From: Polyangiaceae bacterium
GTDB lineage: Bacteria; Myxococcota_A; Polyangia; Polyangiales; Polyangiaceae
Direction: 5' to 3'
Length of the DNA stretch: 64,000 nt
Assembly: GCA_016712345.1 (NCBI GenBank)
Contig: JADJRH010000011.1
Span: forward strand, 1,860,001-1,924,000
In this document: positions 9,160-21,100 of the stretch, one piece after another
Numbering within the stretch: position 1 is the stretch's first letter
Layout of the letters: each line of letters opens with the position of its first letter
Notes under the pieces: model-generated
Told to the model about the DNA's origin: nothing
Databases searched by the model: none
The model's input: only the letters and a program-made list of their open reading frames with translations
Position numbers and translations under genes: made by a program

Positions 9160-12100
9160 TTAGGGAGTGCAGTCGGGCGTTGGGTCTGACACGTAGACTC
9201 GACCCTTCTTGTTGCCCTTGATAATGCCGATGGCGATGTACAACGAGCCGACGCTGAACGGCGGCTTTTTGCATGTGCTGGGAGCGCCTTTCCAGCATTT
9301 CCAGCATGTCTCAGCCATTTTGTCGTTCTTGGCCGGGGACGGCATTTCTGCGTAGATATAGAACGTGACAAACACGCTTGAATACCCAGAGGAGAAGCGG
9401 CACCAGCGCTTGAGTTGTTCGTAGTCAACCGCTCCGGACTTAACCTTGAGTTCAATTGGGAGGCGTTTGCCGTAAACAATGTCAATGCCGTTCAGGCCGT
9501 CTTTCGCGCGCAACTTTTCTGCGCACTTGAGCTGACCCGCAACGTTGCCCGCTTCAGGGCGACCGCAGTCGTTGGTTCTTACCTCAAAGTCTATATCTCC
9601 GGTGCCGATGGGTAGAACCGACAAACTCACATCGCCGCAGAAGATCTGTGACAAGAGCTGTTGGAACCTTGACTCGGCTTTTTTCAGAGTTGGGAAAGCG
9701 GTGGTTGTGGCGTAGTTGGCTACGAGGCTTACCACCTGACTTGCCGCCCACATCGCAACGGCCTTGTAGAGCTTTTGCACCATCTTTCGAGAGATGCAGA
9801 CCGACGCGATGGATCGTGCGGAGCTGAGCGTGCTTTGGATGTTAACGGCTGCCATCATCCCACCGAGCGAGAAGAACTCGCCAGCGCGATCTTCTTTATT
9901 TGTCGGATCGCCAGCCGCGTATACATACCTGTTCAGCGAACGCGAGTCGTCCGTGGAGCCGTTGGCTCTGTCAGGTGTCAGGAACCGGTGGGTCACCGGG
10001 TCGTACCAGCGCGTGCGCAGGTACACGAGGCCCGTCGTCGCGTCTTGGCGCTCACCAAGATATCCGTGTTCAGACGAAACGCCCGACGTCGAGGAAATGC
10101 GACCCCAAACATCGTATGTTCGCGATCCGGAAGTTGAGCCGCCGGCCGCGGTCCATCCGGTGACGGACCCTCGCTCTGCGAGCATTGGGTAGTGTACGCC
10201 CGACGCGTTGAAAACACCGGCAATGCCTTCAGGACCAAACGTGAACATCGTGGGGTTCCCACCGCCCGGATCGTAACTCACTGACCAGTCTTCCATCCCT
10301 TCCCTCACGTCGGGCAGGGGAAGGTATCTGCGCTCGCCCATGGCATCGCTGCGGCGGAGGAGCCTGCCATCCACATCGTACGCATAGTCGACCTGACTGC
10401 CGTTTGGCAGGGTGACCTGAGTCAGCCTGTCGAGATCGTCATAACCGTACAGCGTGGTTCCCGACGGTGCCGCGACCGCCGCGAGCGCGCCGCGACCGTT
10501 ATACGTGTATGTGGTGGTTCCGGCGGGCCCGACGGCACCGACAAGTTCATCATCGGCGTTGTAAGTGTAGTTGGTTGTTCCAGACGAGTCGGTTTGGGCG
10601 GTCAGGTTGCCCGTGGCGTCATAGCCGTAGGTAACCGTCTGACTAACAACGCCGCCCGAGAGCGCCTGCACCTTGGTGAGGCGGCCAAGACCGTCGTATT
10701 CGTACTCGCGGTGTACGCCCGGTCCCTGTTCAGAAGTGACTTTGCCAGCTTGAGAATACCCATATTGCCAGGTTGCCGTCACAGACCCGCCTTGGAGATG
10801 CTCAATTTGGGTCGGCCGATTCAACATGCCATATGTGTACACAATCCCCGTTCCGTTTGGGTAGGTGATGTGTGTCACCCGGCCCGCCGCGTCATATTCA
10901 AATTGGGTGGTCTGACCGGTGGGTCCGGTCACCGATGACATGCGACCACCCGCATCGTACGTGGCGGACGACTGAAGAACTTGACCACCCGGAAGTTGAG
11001 CTTTCACCAGCTCGACTTGACCGTCGACGTTGCGCTCCACACTGACCGACGCACCGTCCCCGAGGGCGATGCTGTTGACCTGATTTTCAAGGTCTCGCGT
11101 TTGGGTGACGGTGCCGCCCGGGGCGCCGCTTGTGGTCCGCGTTCCGGCTTCGTCGTCGCCGGTCACCACGTAAGCGCCGCCGCTGGGTAGATTGGCCGTT
11201 GTCCCAACGCTGTACGAGTAGGTCACGGTAGTCCCGTCGGGGCGAGTCCAACTCGTTAGGTTGCCATCCACATCGTACGCGTACGAATCGACCTTACCAG
11301 CCGGCGTTGTTCGGCTGGTAATGCCATCGGCACCATGAACCATTGTGGTTACGTGACCGGCGGGATCTTCCACCTGGGTGACGCGCTCCATGGAGTCATA
11401 GGCGTACGAAGCGACGTTGCCGAAGGCGTCGGTGACCGTTTCAATGTGACCGTTTGCGTCGTAACCGAATCCAAAAGCCACACCTTCGACGTTTTTGAAT
11501 CCCGTGACGATTTCATCCTCCTCGCCGGGTCGTGCGTCATTGGGAAGATACGTCCACTCGGCTGTTCTACCATCGGGGAACGTGGCTTTGGACATGCGCC
11601 CGTCGGCATTCCAGTTCAGATTCGTAACACGCCCGAGTGGATCGGTGTACGAAAGTGGCCTGTCCGAAGCGTCGTAGGCGAGTTCTTTGCGGCGTCCGTC
11701 GCTGTCTTCAACAGCGGTGAGGCGGTCGGCGGCGTCATACTCAAACGTCACCGACAAGCCATTTTGACCCTGTCGGCCGATCACTCTTCCAGCGGCATCG
11801 TACGAAAGGGCGATCGTGCCGTCTTCGGTCGTTAACGTCGTGACCTGACCGGCCGCGTCGTATTGATACAACTTGTACCCGCCGCCCACGGACGACTCCA
11901 TTGTCAGTCGACCGAGGGCATCGTACCCGTATTCGGCGAGAGTTTGACCATCGAGTGAGGCCGCAACCAACTGTCCCTTCGCGTTTCGCTCGTGGTTGAG
12001 CACGGCGCCGTCGGGACGGATGGCCTGGGTGATCTCCCCATCCGGGCCGTATTTGTACTGGAATACTTCACCCGAAGAAAGCGTGAGTTCGGTGGGTCTA

Positions 12101-15100
12101 CCCAAGGGATCCATCTTGGCCGTGGAGCTGGAGCCGTCGGGTTGAGTGACAGTGCGCGTGCGGAGAACGTCGTTGTAAGCGATGTTCGCAACGGCGCCCG
12201 TGCCGTCGATGTGCTGGGTGATCCGAGCCTTGGAGTCAAACTTGAATGTTTCAGAGTTACCCAGCGCGTCGGTTGAAACGGTGGTGTCGCCGTTCGGGTA
12301 GGAGAACGATCGAACAACCGATCCTGTAGGTGACAAGAACGACGTGATACGTCCCTGCGAGTCTGTTGTTTCTTTGTACAGGCGGCCCGACCCATCTGTA
12401 AATTCCAACATGCGATCGGACGAGTCGAGCTTTTGGACGGTCGTAAAGCCGAGGGCATTGGTAACCGTTGTCCGCCTGCCCTTGTCGTCGTAGCCGTAGG
12501 TGAGCGTATGACCAAGCGCGTTTGTCTCGGTGGTAGGGTGGGGATTGGATCCTGTATAAGTATAGCTGATGGTTCTACCCAGAGGATCGGTTATCGATTG
12601 AACGCGCCCAAGCGCGTCGTATGACATGGTAACCTGATTGCCGGCGGCGTCTGTCTTTTGCACCGTGCGGTTGCCATCGTCGTAGGTGTTTTGTTCAATC
12701 GTGCCATTGGGGTGGACGATCTTCGCAACGCGACCTGTATCGGTATAGGTGTATTGCGTCGGGTTTCGTCCCTCGATTTGGTAGCTGAGCATGCGGTGAC
12801 CGGCGACGTAGGTGAACGTATCCACCGTGTCGTCCGCATTTTCAACACTGACGAGGTCGCCGGAGCCATTGTACGTGTAGAGCACTTCTACACCCGAGCC
12901 GATGTCTTGGGCCTTGGTCACCAAGCCGGCCGCGTTGTAGAAGAACTGAATGCTGTCCTGGCCATCGGCCTTTACATTGGGACCGGTCAAGTCGAGTGAC
13001 ACGCCGCCGTTTGGCTCTTTGAGTTTTACAACTTCAAAGTCGCTTGTTCGGAACGTAATCACCTCACCCACCTCCGTGGTCAGTTCGTAATAGGCGGGCT
13101 CCCATTCTGTAAAGTCGAAGTCCTCGTAAATCACCCCACTGATCTCGTAAAGATCGTAGCTAGCTGTGGAGTAAGGTACAAAGTTTTGGTTGAGCGTTTT
13201 GAGCGTTGCTCCCGAGTTGGTAAGCTCGGTGTATTGAGGCCGCACATCGTGGATGGACGAGAGAGCACCGCTTGCCTGAACCTCAATCAAGAATTCATAC
13301 ATGCGGCCGTCGGCCAGGTGGAACCGCGTGGGATGGTCAAAGTCGCTCGTGACGCAGATCTTGGGGATAAAGCCGCCGCAAACGTATGAATGCCATCCGG
13401 GGGCGATGTGTTTGGGCCGTTCGAGGTGACCCATGTGCCATTCATACCGCCAACCGTACCCCGTCTCCCCTTTGCCAAGATCGAGGCTGTCATAGACGCG
13501 GTTGAGCTGGAGGCGAGCGGTGGCCGTTTGGATGGTTAGATCTGTAAACGACAACCGTAGAGCGCCGGGTTTGACGCCGCCGTTGACCATGACGGCCACG
13601 GACTTGGTGGTGGTGTTGTCGGCAGCGTCTTTAGCATGCACAACAATGTCCCATTGACCGTTCATAACGGTCCCAGGGTCAAATGCGGCGAGGACACCGT
13701 TAACCACAGGGCCGAAGCCCTGTTTGATAAGTGTACACTCGTTGCCACTCGCGACCCAATGGCGGCATGCGTACACACTATACCCCTTCAGGGCGGCGTC
13801 GGTCACAGATCCGACGACATTGATCGTTTCTTGAATGTCGGCATCTGCCAATGGCGAGGTGATGGTGACCGACGGCGGCGTCGTATCGCCCGCAGCTCCA
13901 ACACCCAGCGAGAACGATTGGGTGACCGCCGCTGTACCATCGGAGACGGTCAGCACAACGGGGAAGTTACCGGTTGTCCCGGCGGGAACGTTCCACAACA
14001 CCAAGCCCGCCGCGCTCACTGTCATACCAGCGGGCCCCGAAACCGACCAGGTGAGGGAAGTATTGTCAGGATCGACCACGGTGGCCGGGTAAGCGTACAC
14101 AGCGCCTCCAATGGCCACGAGCGGCGGGACGCTCACAAACTTGGGTTGGTCGTTTACCCCAAGGACACTCAGGTTGAACGCCTGAGTATAATAGGCACCG
14201 CCCGAATCTGTTGCTCGAACAGCTACCGGTACCGTGCCGGCCGAGGTTGGTCCGGGAGTCCATGTGACAAGCCCCGATTCTGGGTCAATGGTCATGCCCG
14301 CAGGGCCCTGCTCAAGACTCCAGGTAATGGCGCTTCCGGTCGGGTCGACGGCGGTGGCCGCATAATACCAGGTGACCCCTTCGGTGGCCGTGGTGGGTGG
14401 GCTGCTGGTGATCAGTGGGGGGTTGTTGCCGGCACACCCGTTTTGGTTGCTGCAGCCGCTGCCCGCGCAGAGACCGCTTGTGCATGTTCCGTTGCAGGAA
14501 ACCCCACAACCACCGCAGTTGCTTTCGTCGCTTGAGGTGTCGGTTTCGCAACCGTTGGCGGAATTGCCGTCGCAGTTGCCGTACCCACCGAAACAGGCAC
14601 CAACCGCACAGGTTCCCGAATTGCATACGGCCTGTGCGTTCGTGGCTGTGCACGTGTTTCCGCATGTTCCGCAATGGGAGGTGCTGGCGGTAAGGTTCAC
14701 TTCGCAGCCGTTGGAGGCGACCCCGTCGCAGTCACCAAACCCGGCGTTGCAAACGAACGCGCAACTGCCTGCGGCGCAAATGCCGCCGGCGTTGGGCGCG
14801 CCGCCGCAGGTAATACCGCAACCTCCGCAGTTACCCTGGGTCGCGGTGCCCGTTTCACAACCGTTGGCCGCAATGCCGTCGCAGTCGGCGGTGCCGGCAT
14901 TGCATGTCAGGTTACAACCACCGGCGGTTTCACAACCGTTTACAACGTTGCCGTCGCAGTCACCCCAGCCAGCGTTGCATGTGTACGCACACGCACCGGT
15001 CTGACAGACGCCGGCCGCGTTGGGTAGGTTTCCGCAGGCGAGTCCACACGTGCCGCAGTTGTTGTTGTCGGAGGAAAGCTCGCTTTCACAGCCGTTGGCG

Positions 15101-18100
15101 TCATTCAGGTCGCAGTCGGCGTAGCCGGCGTTGCATGTATCGATGCCGCAGATTCCACCGGAGCAAGCCGCCGTTCCATTGGCAACCGAGCAGGGTTGAC
15201 CACAGCCGCCGCAGTGATCGACGGAGGTGAGAAGAGCGGTCTCACACCCGTTGGACCCGTCTGCATCGCAGTTGTCATACCCAGCGTCGCAGGTGAATTG
15301 GCACGCACCTGACACGCAGCTTGCGGATCCATTTTGACCTGTAGCACACACCACACCGCAGCCGCCGCAGTTGTTTAGGTTGGCCAAAATCTCCGTTTCA
15401 CACCCGGTATTGTAAGCGCCGTCGCAGTTGGCATACCCGCTGTCGCACGGGCCAAGCGCGCACGTTCCGCCGACACACGCCGGGGTTCCATTTTGGTTTG
15501 TGCAGGTGTTTCCGCAGGTGCCGCAGTTTTGAACGTTGGTCGCCAGGGTTACTTCACACCCGTTGGTCAGATCGCCGTCGCAGCTGGCCTTGCCTGAAGC
15601 CGCGGGGGGCGGTGAAGACAATTTGTCGTTGGTAGAGCAGACAGCGTACCCGGTGACGCCCACGGCGTTGTTGGCGTCGTTCCACGTGCCTTCAATGCCG
15701 CAGCCGCTGCTGGTGCGGTAGAGCCTGTAGCGCGTGATGTTGTCGCCGCTGGGTTCAGTTGAATTGCAAGTGTACCCTTGGGCGTTGTCCGTGATCCAGA
15801 AGGGACACGGGGCGCCGTTACAAACACCCCACCAATTGCGCAGTGAATTGGCTCCCTGGAGGCGCGGGAACACGTTGACAAGATTGGACGGTTGGTTGCC
15901 GTTCCAAGTATAAATGGCCTGCGCGTGGGCGCTGGTTTGGGGAACCACCACCTCCATGCCGAGGGCTGCGCATGCGCGTGTGTACGCATTCTGGTCAGAT
16001 GTCAAACCGGCGTCGGCGACCTTGACAAGAGTGTACCCGCCGCCGTCGGTGGTCATGTCGCAATAGGCGAGAACCGAAGGTGCAGGGCCGGCGCCGTCGG
16101 TATCGATCAGGTAGGATCCGCTCGGTGCCGCGGGATGCGCCCGATGAAGCGCCGCACAACTGGACATACCTATGCAGGTGCCGAGCGTGTATTGGTTGAC
16201 CGTTTCACACCCGTTTTGGGGGTTGCCATCGCAGTTACTTGTACCGGCGGCGCAGGTGGGCAACGCTTCGCGGAACAGAATGCGAACCGGTGAGCCCACG
16301 TTTGCAACGCTGTTGCAGTAGTCCCACGAGGTGCTTGGGTAGATCGAGGCAAACCCTTTGGTTGTTTGCTGATCGCGGGCGAAAATGAAGCCGCTCGATG
16401 TGTAGATCCAGTTGGGGATATTGGGCACCGTACCAGCGATTACTGTGCCGCCGGGGACCGACTGCCATCCCTGCTGAGTACCATTTGCAAAATACGCTTC
16501 CATGGGCGCGTTCATGGGGAACTTGACCATGGCGGCGCCGCATGAAACCGCCAGCTCGGCACCGGCAAGGGAGGTGCGTGCGGGCTTGCGTTGAAGGTAT
16601 TTGCCCGATGGATTTGGATCTTTGAAAGCGGATGTGTACACGCCGCTGTCAAACCTGTCGAACGCGTTGACCTGGCCGTTCTGGCCGTTGAACAACGTTG
16701 TCCAACCGCCGCCGTCGGTGGTCATGTCGCAGTAGACTGGCTGGGTGGCCGCGGAACCTCCAAGGTCGAGGTCAACCAGGTAAACCCCGCTGGGTGCGCC
16801 TGGATTTTTGGCTAAGATGTCTCGGCAGCTCGACCCGGCGACGGAACATTGTCCGCCTGTCAGAGCAACGTTGGTTTCACACCCGTCGGTGGGATCGCCG
16901 TTGCAGTTGGCCAGGTTGGCAGCGCACGCGGCGGGCGCACTTTCACGGTAGTAGACTCTCAGATTTTGGACACCGGCCGCGCTGTTACAGCCGTCCCAGC
17001 TGGTGTTGGGTGAATACGAAGCTCCGAATGTCCAACTTGAGTTTTGATCTTTGGCGAAGATGAAGCCGTAGTTGGTGCCGCTTCCTGTCCAGAGCCAGTT
17101 GGGAATGTTGGCGACCGTACCGCTGAGGACGGTGCCACCCGGAAGGGAGATCCAACTCTGTTGTTGACCGCGGGCGAAGAACGCTTCAGCCGCGGTTGTG
17201 GCAGGCAATTTGACTGCTGCGGCGCCGCAGGAAACAAGCAACTCCGAGCCGGCTGTGTTGGAGAACGACGGCTTGCGTTGGAGGTATTTGTCCGACGCGC
17301 TTGTGTACGCACCGGTATGGTATCCGCCGTCGAACCGGTCAAACACGTTGGCCTGGCCATTCTTCCCAACGAACATGGCCGTCCAGCCGCCGCCGTCGAG
17401 GGCCATTTCACACAGCACACCGCGGGCCGGTGCGGGGCCGGCTCCGTCGCTGTCGATTCTGTACACACCGGTGGGCGCTCCGGGGTTTTGGGCGAGCACA
17501 TCGCGGCAACTCGACCCCACCGGTGCACACGTTCCGCCGCTGAAAGCGACGTTGGTTTCACAGCCGTTTGTTGGGTCGAGATCGCAGTCGGCGGTGCCGG
17601 AAGCGCAGACAGGCTTGGCAGGTTCGCGATAAAACACGCGCACTGTGCTTGTTGTGTCGGCGGCGCTGTTGCACCGGTCCCAACCGGAGAATGGGTAGGT
17701 GGAGGCGAATCCGAAGTTGCCGTTTTGGTCTTTGGCGAAAATGAAGCCGGTGCTCGTGCCGGATCCTGTATAGATCCAGTTGGGGATGTTGGGTACGGTG
17801 CCGGCGACTACCACGCCGCCGGAAAGCTGTTGCCACGAGGCTTGTGTACCCAACGTGAAGTAGTTGTCCAGTAGAGAATTGGCCGTCCACTTGACCATGG
17901 CAGCCCCACATTGCACGGCAAATTCACCGCCCGAGGTGGATGCCCACACCGGCTTGCGGCGGAGCAGTCTACCCGTTGCGTCGCCGAAGTGGCCGGCGCC
18001 GTAGTCGGCGTCAAACCTGTCAAACGCGTTGGGGGAGCCGTTTTTACCAACGTAGATGGCTGTCCACCCACCGCCGTTGGTGGTCATGTCGCAATACGTG

Positions 18101-21100
18101 CTCACCGGTTCGAGCGGGCCTTGGCCGTCTGGGTCGATTTGGTAGATGTCGCTGACGGCGGTGGAGTCTTTGGCGAGAATGTCGCGGCAGCTTGTGCCCG
18201 ACGCGTCGCACGTACCGCACGTGATCTTGGTGTTGGTTTCACACCCGTTCACCGGGTTGCCATCGCAGTCGGCAAAGCCGGACGAACACGTGGGTACACA
18301 AGCCCCGTCGTTGCACGATGTGGCGCCGTGCCCATTGGCGCACGCGATTCCACACCCGCCGCAGTTGGTTGGACTGGTTAGATCAACTTCACACCCGTTT
18401 GAATCGATCCCATCACAGTTGGCCCAGCCGCTTTCACACGCGGCGACTTTGCAGGAACCCGACGGGCACGAGTGGGAGGTGGCATGGGGAAGCGAACATG
18501 CCACTCCACAGCCGCCGCAATTGTTGACCTGGTTGAGCGACGTTTCACACCCGTTGCCGGTGTTGTTGTCGCAGTTGCCCCATCCCGAGTTGCACGTATT
18601 AAACGTGCAGGTTCCACCGGGGCAAGCTGCCGAAGCGTTGGCAAAAGAACACACAACGCCGCAGGCGCCGCAGCTATTGGTGGTTTGGAGGCTGGTTTCA
18701 CAGCCGTTGTTGGCATTGTTGTCGCAGCTTGCCCAAAGGGCCGCGCAGGCAAACTGGCAGCTTCCACCTGTACAGGCCGTTGTGCCGTGGGCGTTGGTGC
18801 AGGCATTTCCGCACGAGCCGCAGTTGGAAAGGTTGTTGGAGAAGTTGGCTTCACACCCGTTGCCAACGAGCGCATCGCAGTTGCCGAAGCCTGTGTCACA
18901 CCCAAGGAATTGGCATGTTCCCGTTTGGCATGTTTCAACAGCGTTGGCGAGATCACACACCTGACCGCAGCCGCCGCATGTTGCGAGCGAGTTGAGTGCC
19001 GATTCACACCCATTGGCGTCATTTCCGTCGCAGTTGGCGTATTGCGGTTTGCACGAGGAGAGTACACAACTGCCGGTGGCGCAGCTTGAGTTGGCGTTGG
19101 CCGGATTGCAGTCAACTCCGCAGGCGCCGCAGTCTGTCTTTGTTGTCAGGAGCGTTTCGCAGCCATTTTGCACGTTGGCGTCGCAGTTGCCGTAGTTGGG
19201 ATCACAACCCGGCACGCAGACACCCGCGTTGCATGCGGCGGTTCCGTTGGCGTTGAGGCAGGCTGTACCGCAGGCGCCGCAGTTGAGCGCATCGGAGGTA
19301 AGGTTGGATTCACACCCGTCGTCGGGGCTGCCGTTGCAGTTGGCAAACCCGGCTGCGCACGAATCGACCCCGCATACGCCTGCGTTACAAACGCCTGTAC
19401 CATTGGCGGGGGAGCAGCCGTTTCCGCAACCGCCGCAATTGGATGTGGAAGCGAGAACGTTGGTTTCACAGCCGTTGTAGGGGTTTCCGTCACAATCACC
19501 CGTACCGGAGGGACAGTCTTGGACGGTATAACATACCTGGAGAGCCGGCCTGTCTTTGATAAACGCGGCCTCGCTGGAGTAGAACGCGGTCGCGGTGGAA
19601 CCTCCCTGCGCAAGCGCAAACCCATAGTTGGATCCCTGGGTAGATTCCCACGCCTGAACGGTAGAGGTTACATCCAGAATACTGGGTTGGGCGCATGTCG
19701 TGATTTGACCCAGCACGGTTGGACTGTACGAGCCGCCGAAGCTTGACCATGTGGCAGTCAGCTCGTCCCAAGGCGCCGTGACAGCGTGCACCGTGATCGC
19801 GTCGGCCGTGCAGCAGGGCTCTGTGAGAAGAGCCAGCTTGGCGCTGGTTACCTCGGCCAACGGTGGAAGGAAGGTAAGGTCAAATTCAACCAGAGCGACG
19901 TTGTTTCCACCGCTGACACTTCCGGTGGTGATCGACCCGTCGGCGCCCAGGGCTTGAGTGGGAGAAGCTTCACTCAGGGTGGCGTCGTTCACGTTTCCAA
20001 ACGTGCCGCGACGAACCGTCACACACGTGGTGTCGCAGGCATCGCCCGAGCCGTTGTTGTCCGAATCGGTTTGGGAAGGATTGAACACAACGGCGCAGTT
20101 GTCGCAGACGTTTCCATCGCCGTCGGCGTCGCCGTCTTCTTGACCCGGGTTACCCACCGCGGGGCAGTTGTCACACGCGTTTCCAAGCGCGTCTGAGTCG
20201 GTGTCGAGTTGAGTTGAATTGGGTACAGAAGGGCAATTGTCACAAACATTGCCCACCGTATCGGAGTCGGAGTCGGCCTGGTCTTGATTGGCAGCGCCCG
20301 GGCAGTTGTCACACGCATCGCCGAGCGTGTCTTGATCGCCGTTGGTTTGGCCCGGGTTTGGAACGCCTGGACAATTGTCGCAGACGTTTCCGGCGCCGTC
20401 CAAGTCACCGTCGGCTTGGTCAGGGTTTGGAAGGGTAAGGCAGTTGTCGCAGGCATCACCCGCGCCGTCGGTGTCGCCGTCGGCTTGGTCCACGTTGATG
20501 TCTTCAACGCAATTGTCGCAGGCGTCGCCGACGCCGTCACCGTCTGAGTCTCCCTGGTCTGAATTGGCGAGGAGGGGACAGTTGTCGCATGCGTCGCCCA
20601 CGCCGTCGTTGTCACCGTCTTGTTGAAGCGGGTTGGCAAACTGCGAGCAGTTGTCAGTAGAGTTACAAACGCCGTCGCCGTCGGCATCTTGAGCGGCTGT
20701 GCACACCGGCTCGCCGCCAAACGTCAAGCCCAAGACGGTATCCAGTTCGTGATCGCCGTCCTGAATGAGTGAACCCGGTCCACCGGCCGGCACCGCGACG
20801 TACCTGAAAGTTTGACCTCCGGGAAGTTGCCACACCGTGGTAAACCCGTCGGCGATCCAGGCGGGGTGCCAACCCTCAAGGTACACTTTGGCTATTTGGG
20901 CCTGCACCCACTGGGTGCTTCCATCGGAACCCGCGGCGGTTGCATTGGGATTGTTGGAAAGATAGACGGTGTATTCTATCGCTTCCTGCGGCATTGGACC
21001 GTGATCGATAATGGGAAACACGGCTACCTGATTGGAGGGCCCGCCGAGATCCCACACGGTTGTGATGGACTTGTTCAGATCGTTGTTGCCGGTGTCTTGA

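Noticed and set aside
9794..20720. Long open frames on the plus strand opposite the Rhs gene (several of 100-300 codons)
   Set aside because: They are shadows of a repetitive GC-rich gene; the Cys-repeat and TSP3 periodicity makes them look regular, but no start signals or domains are present.
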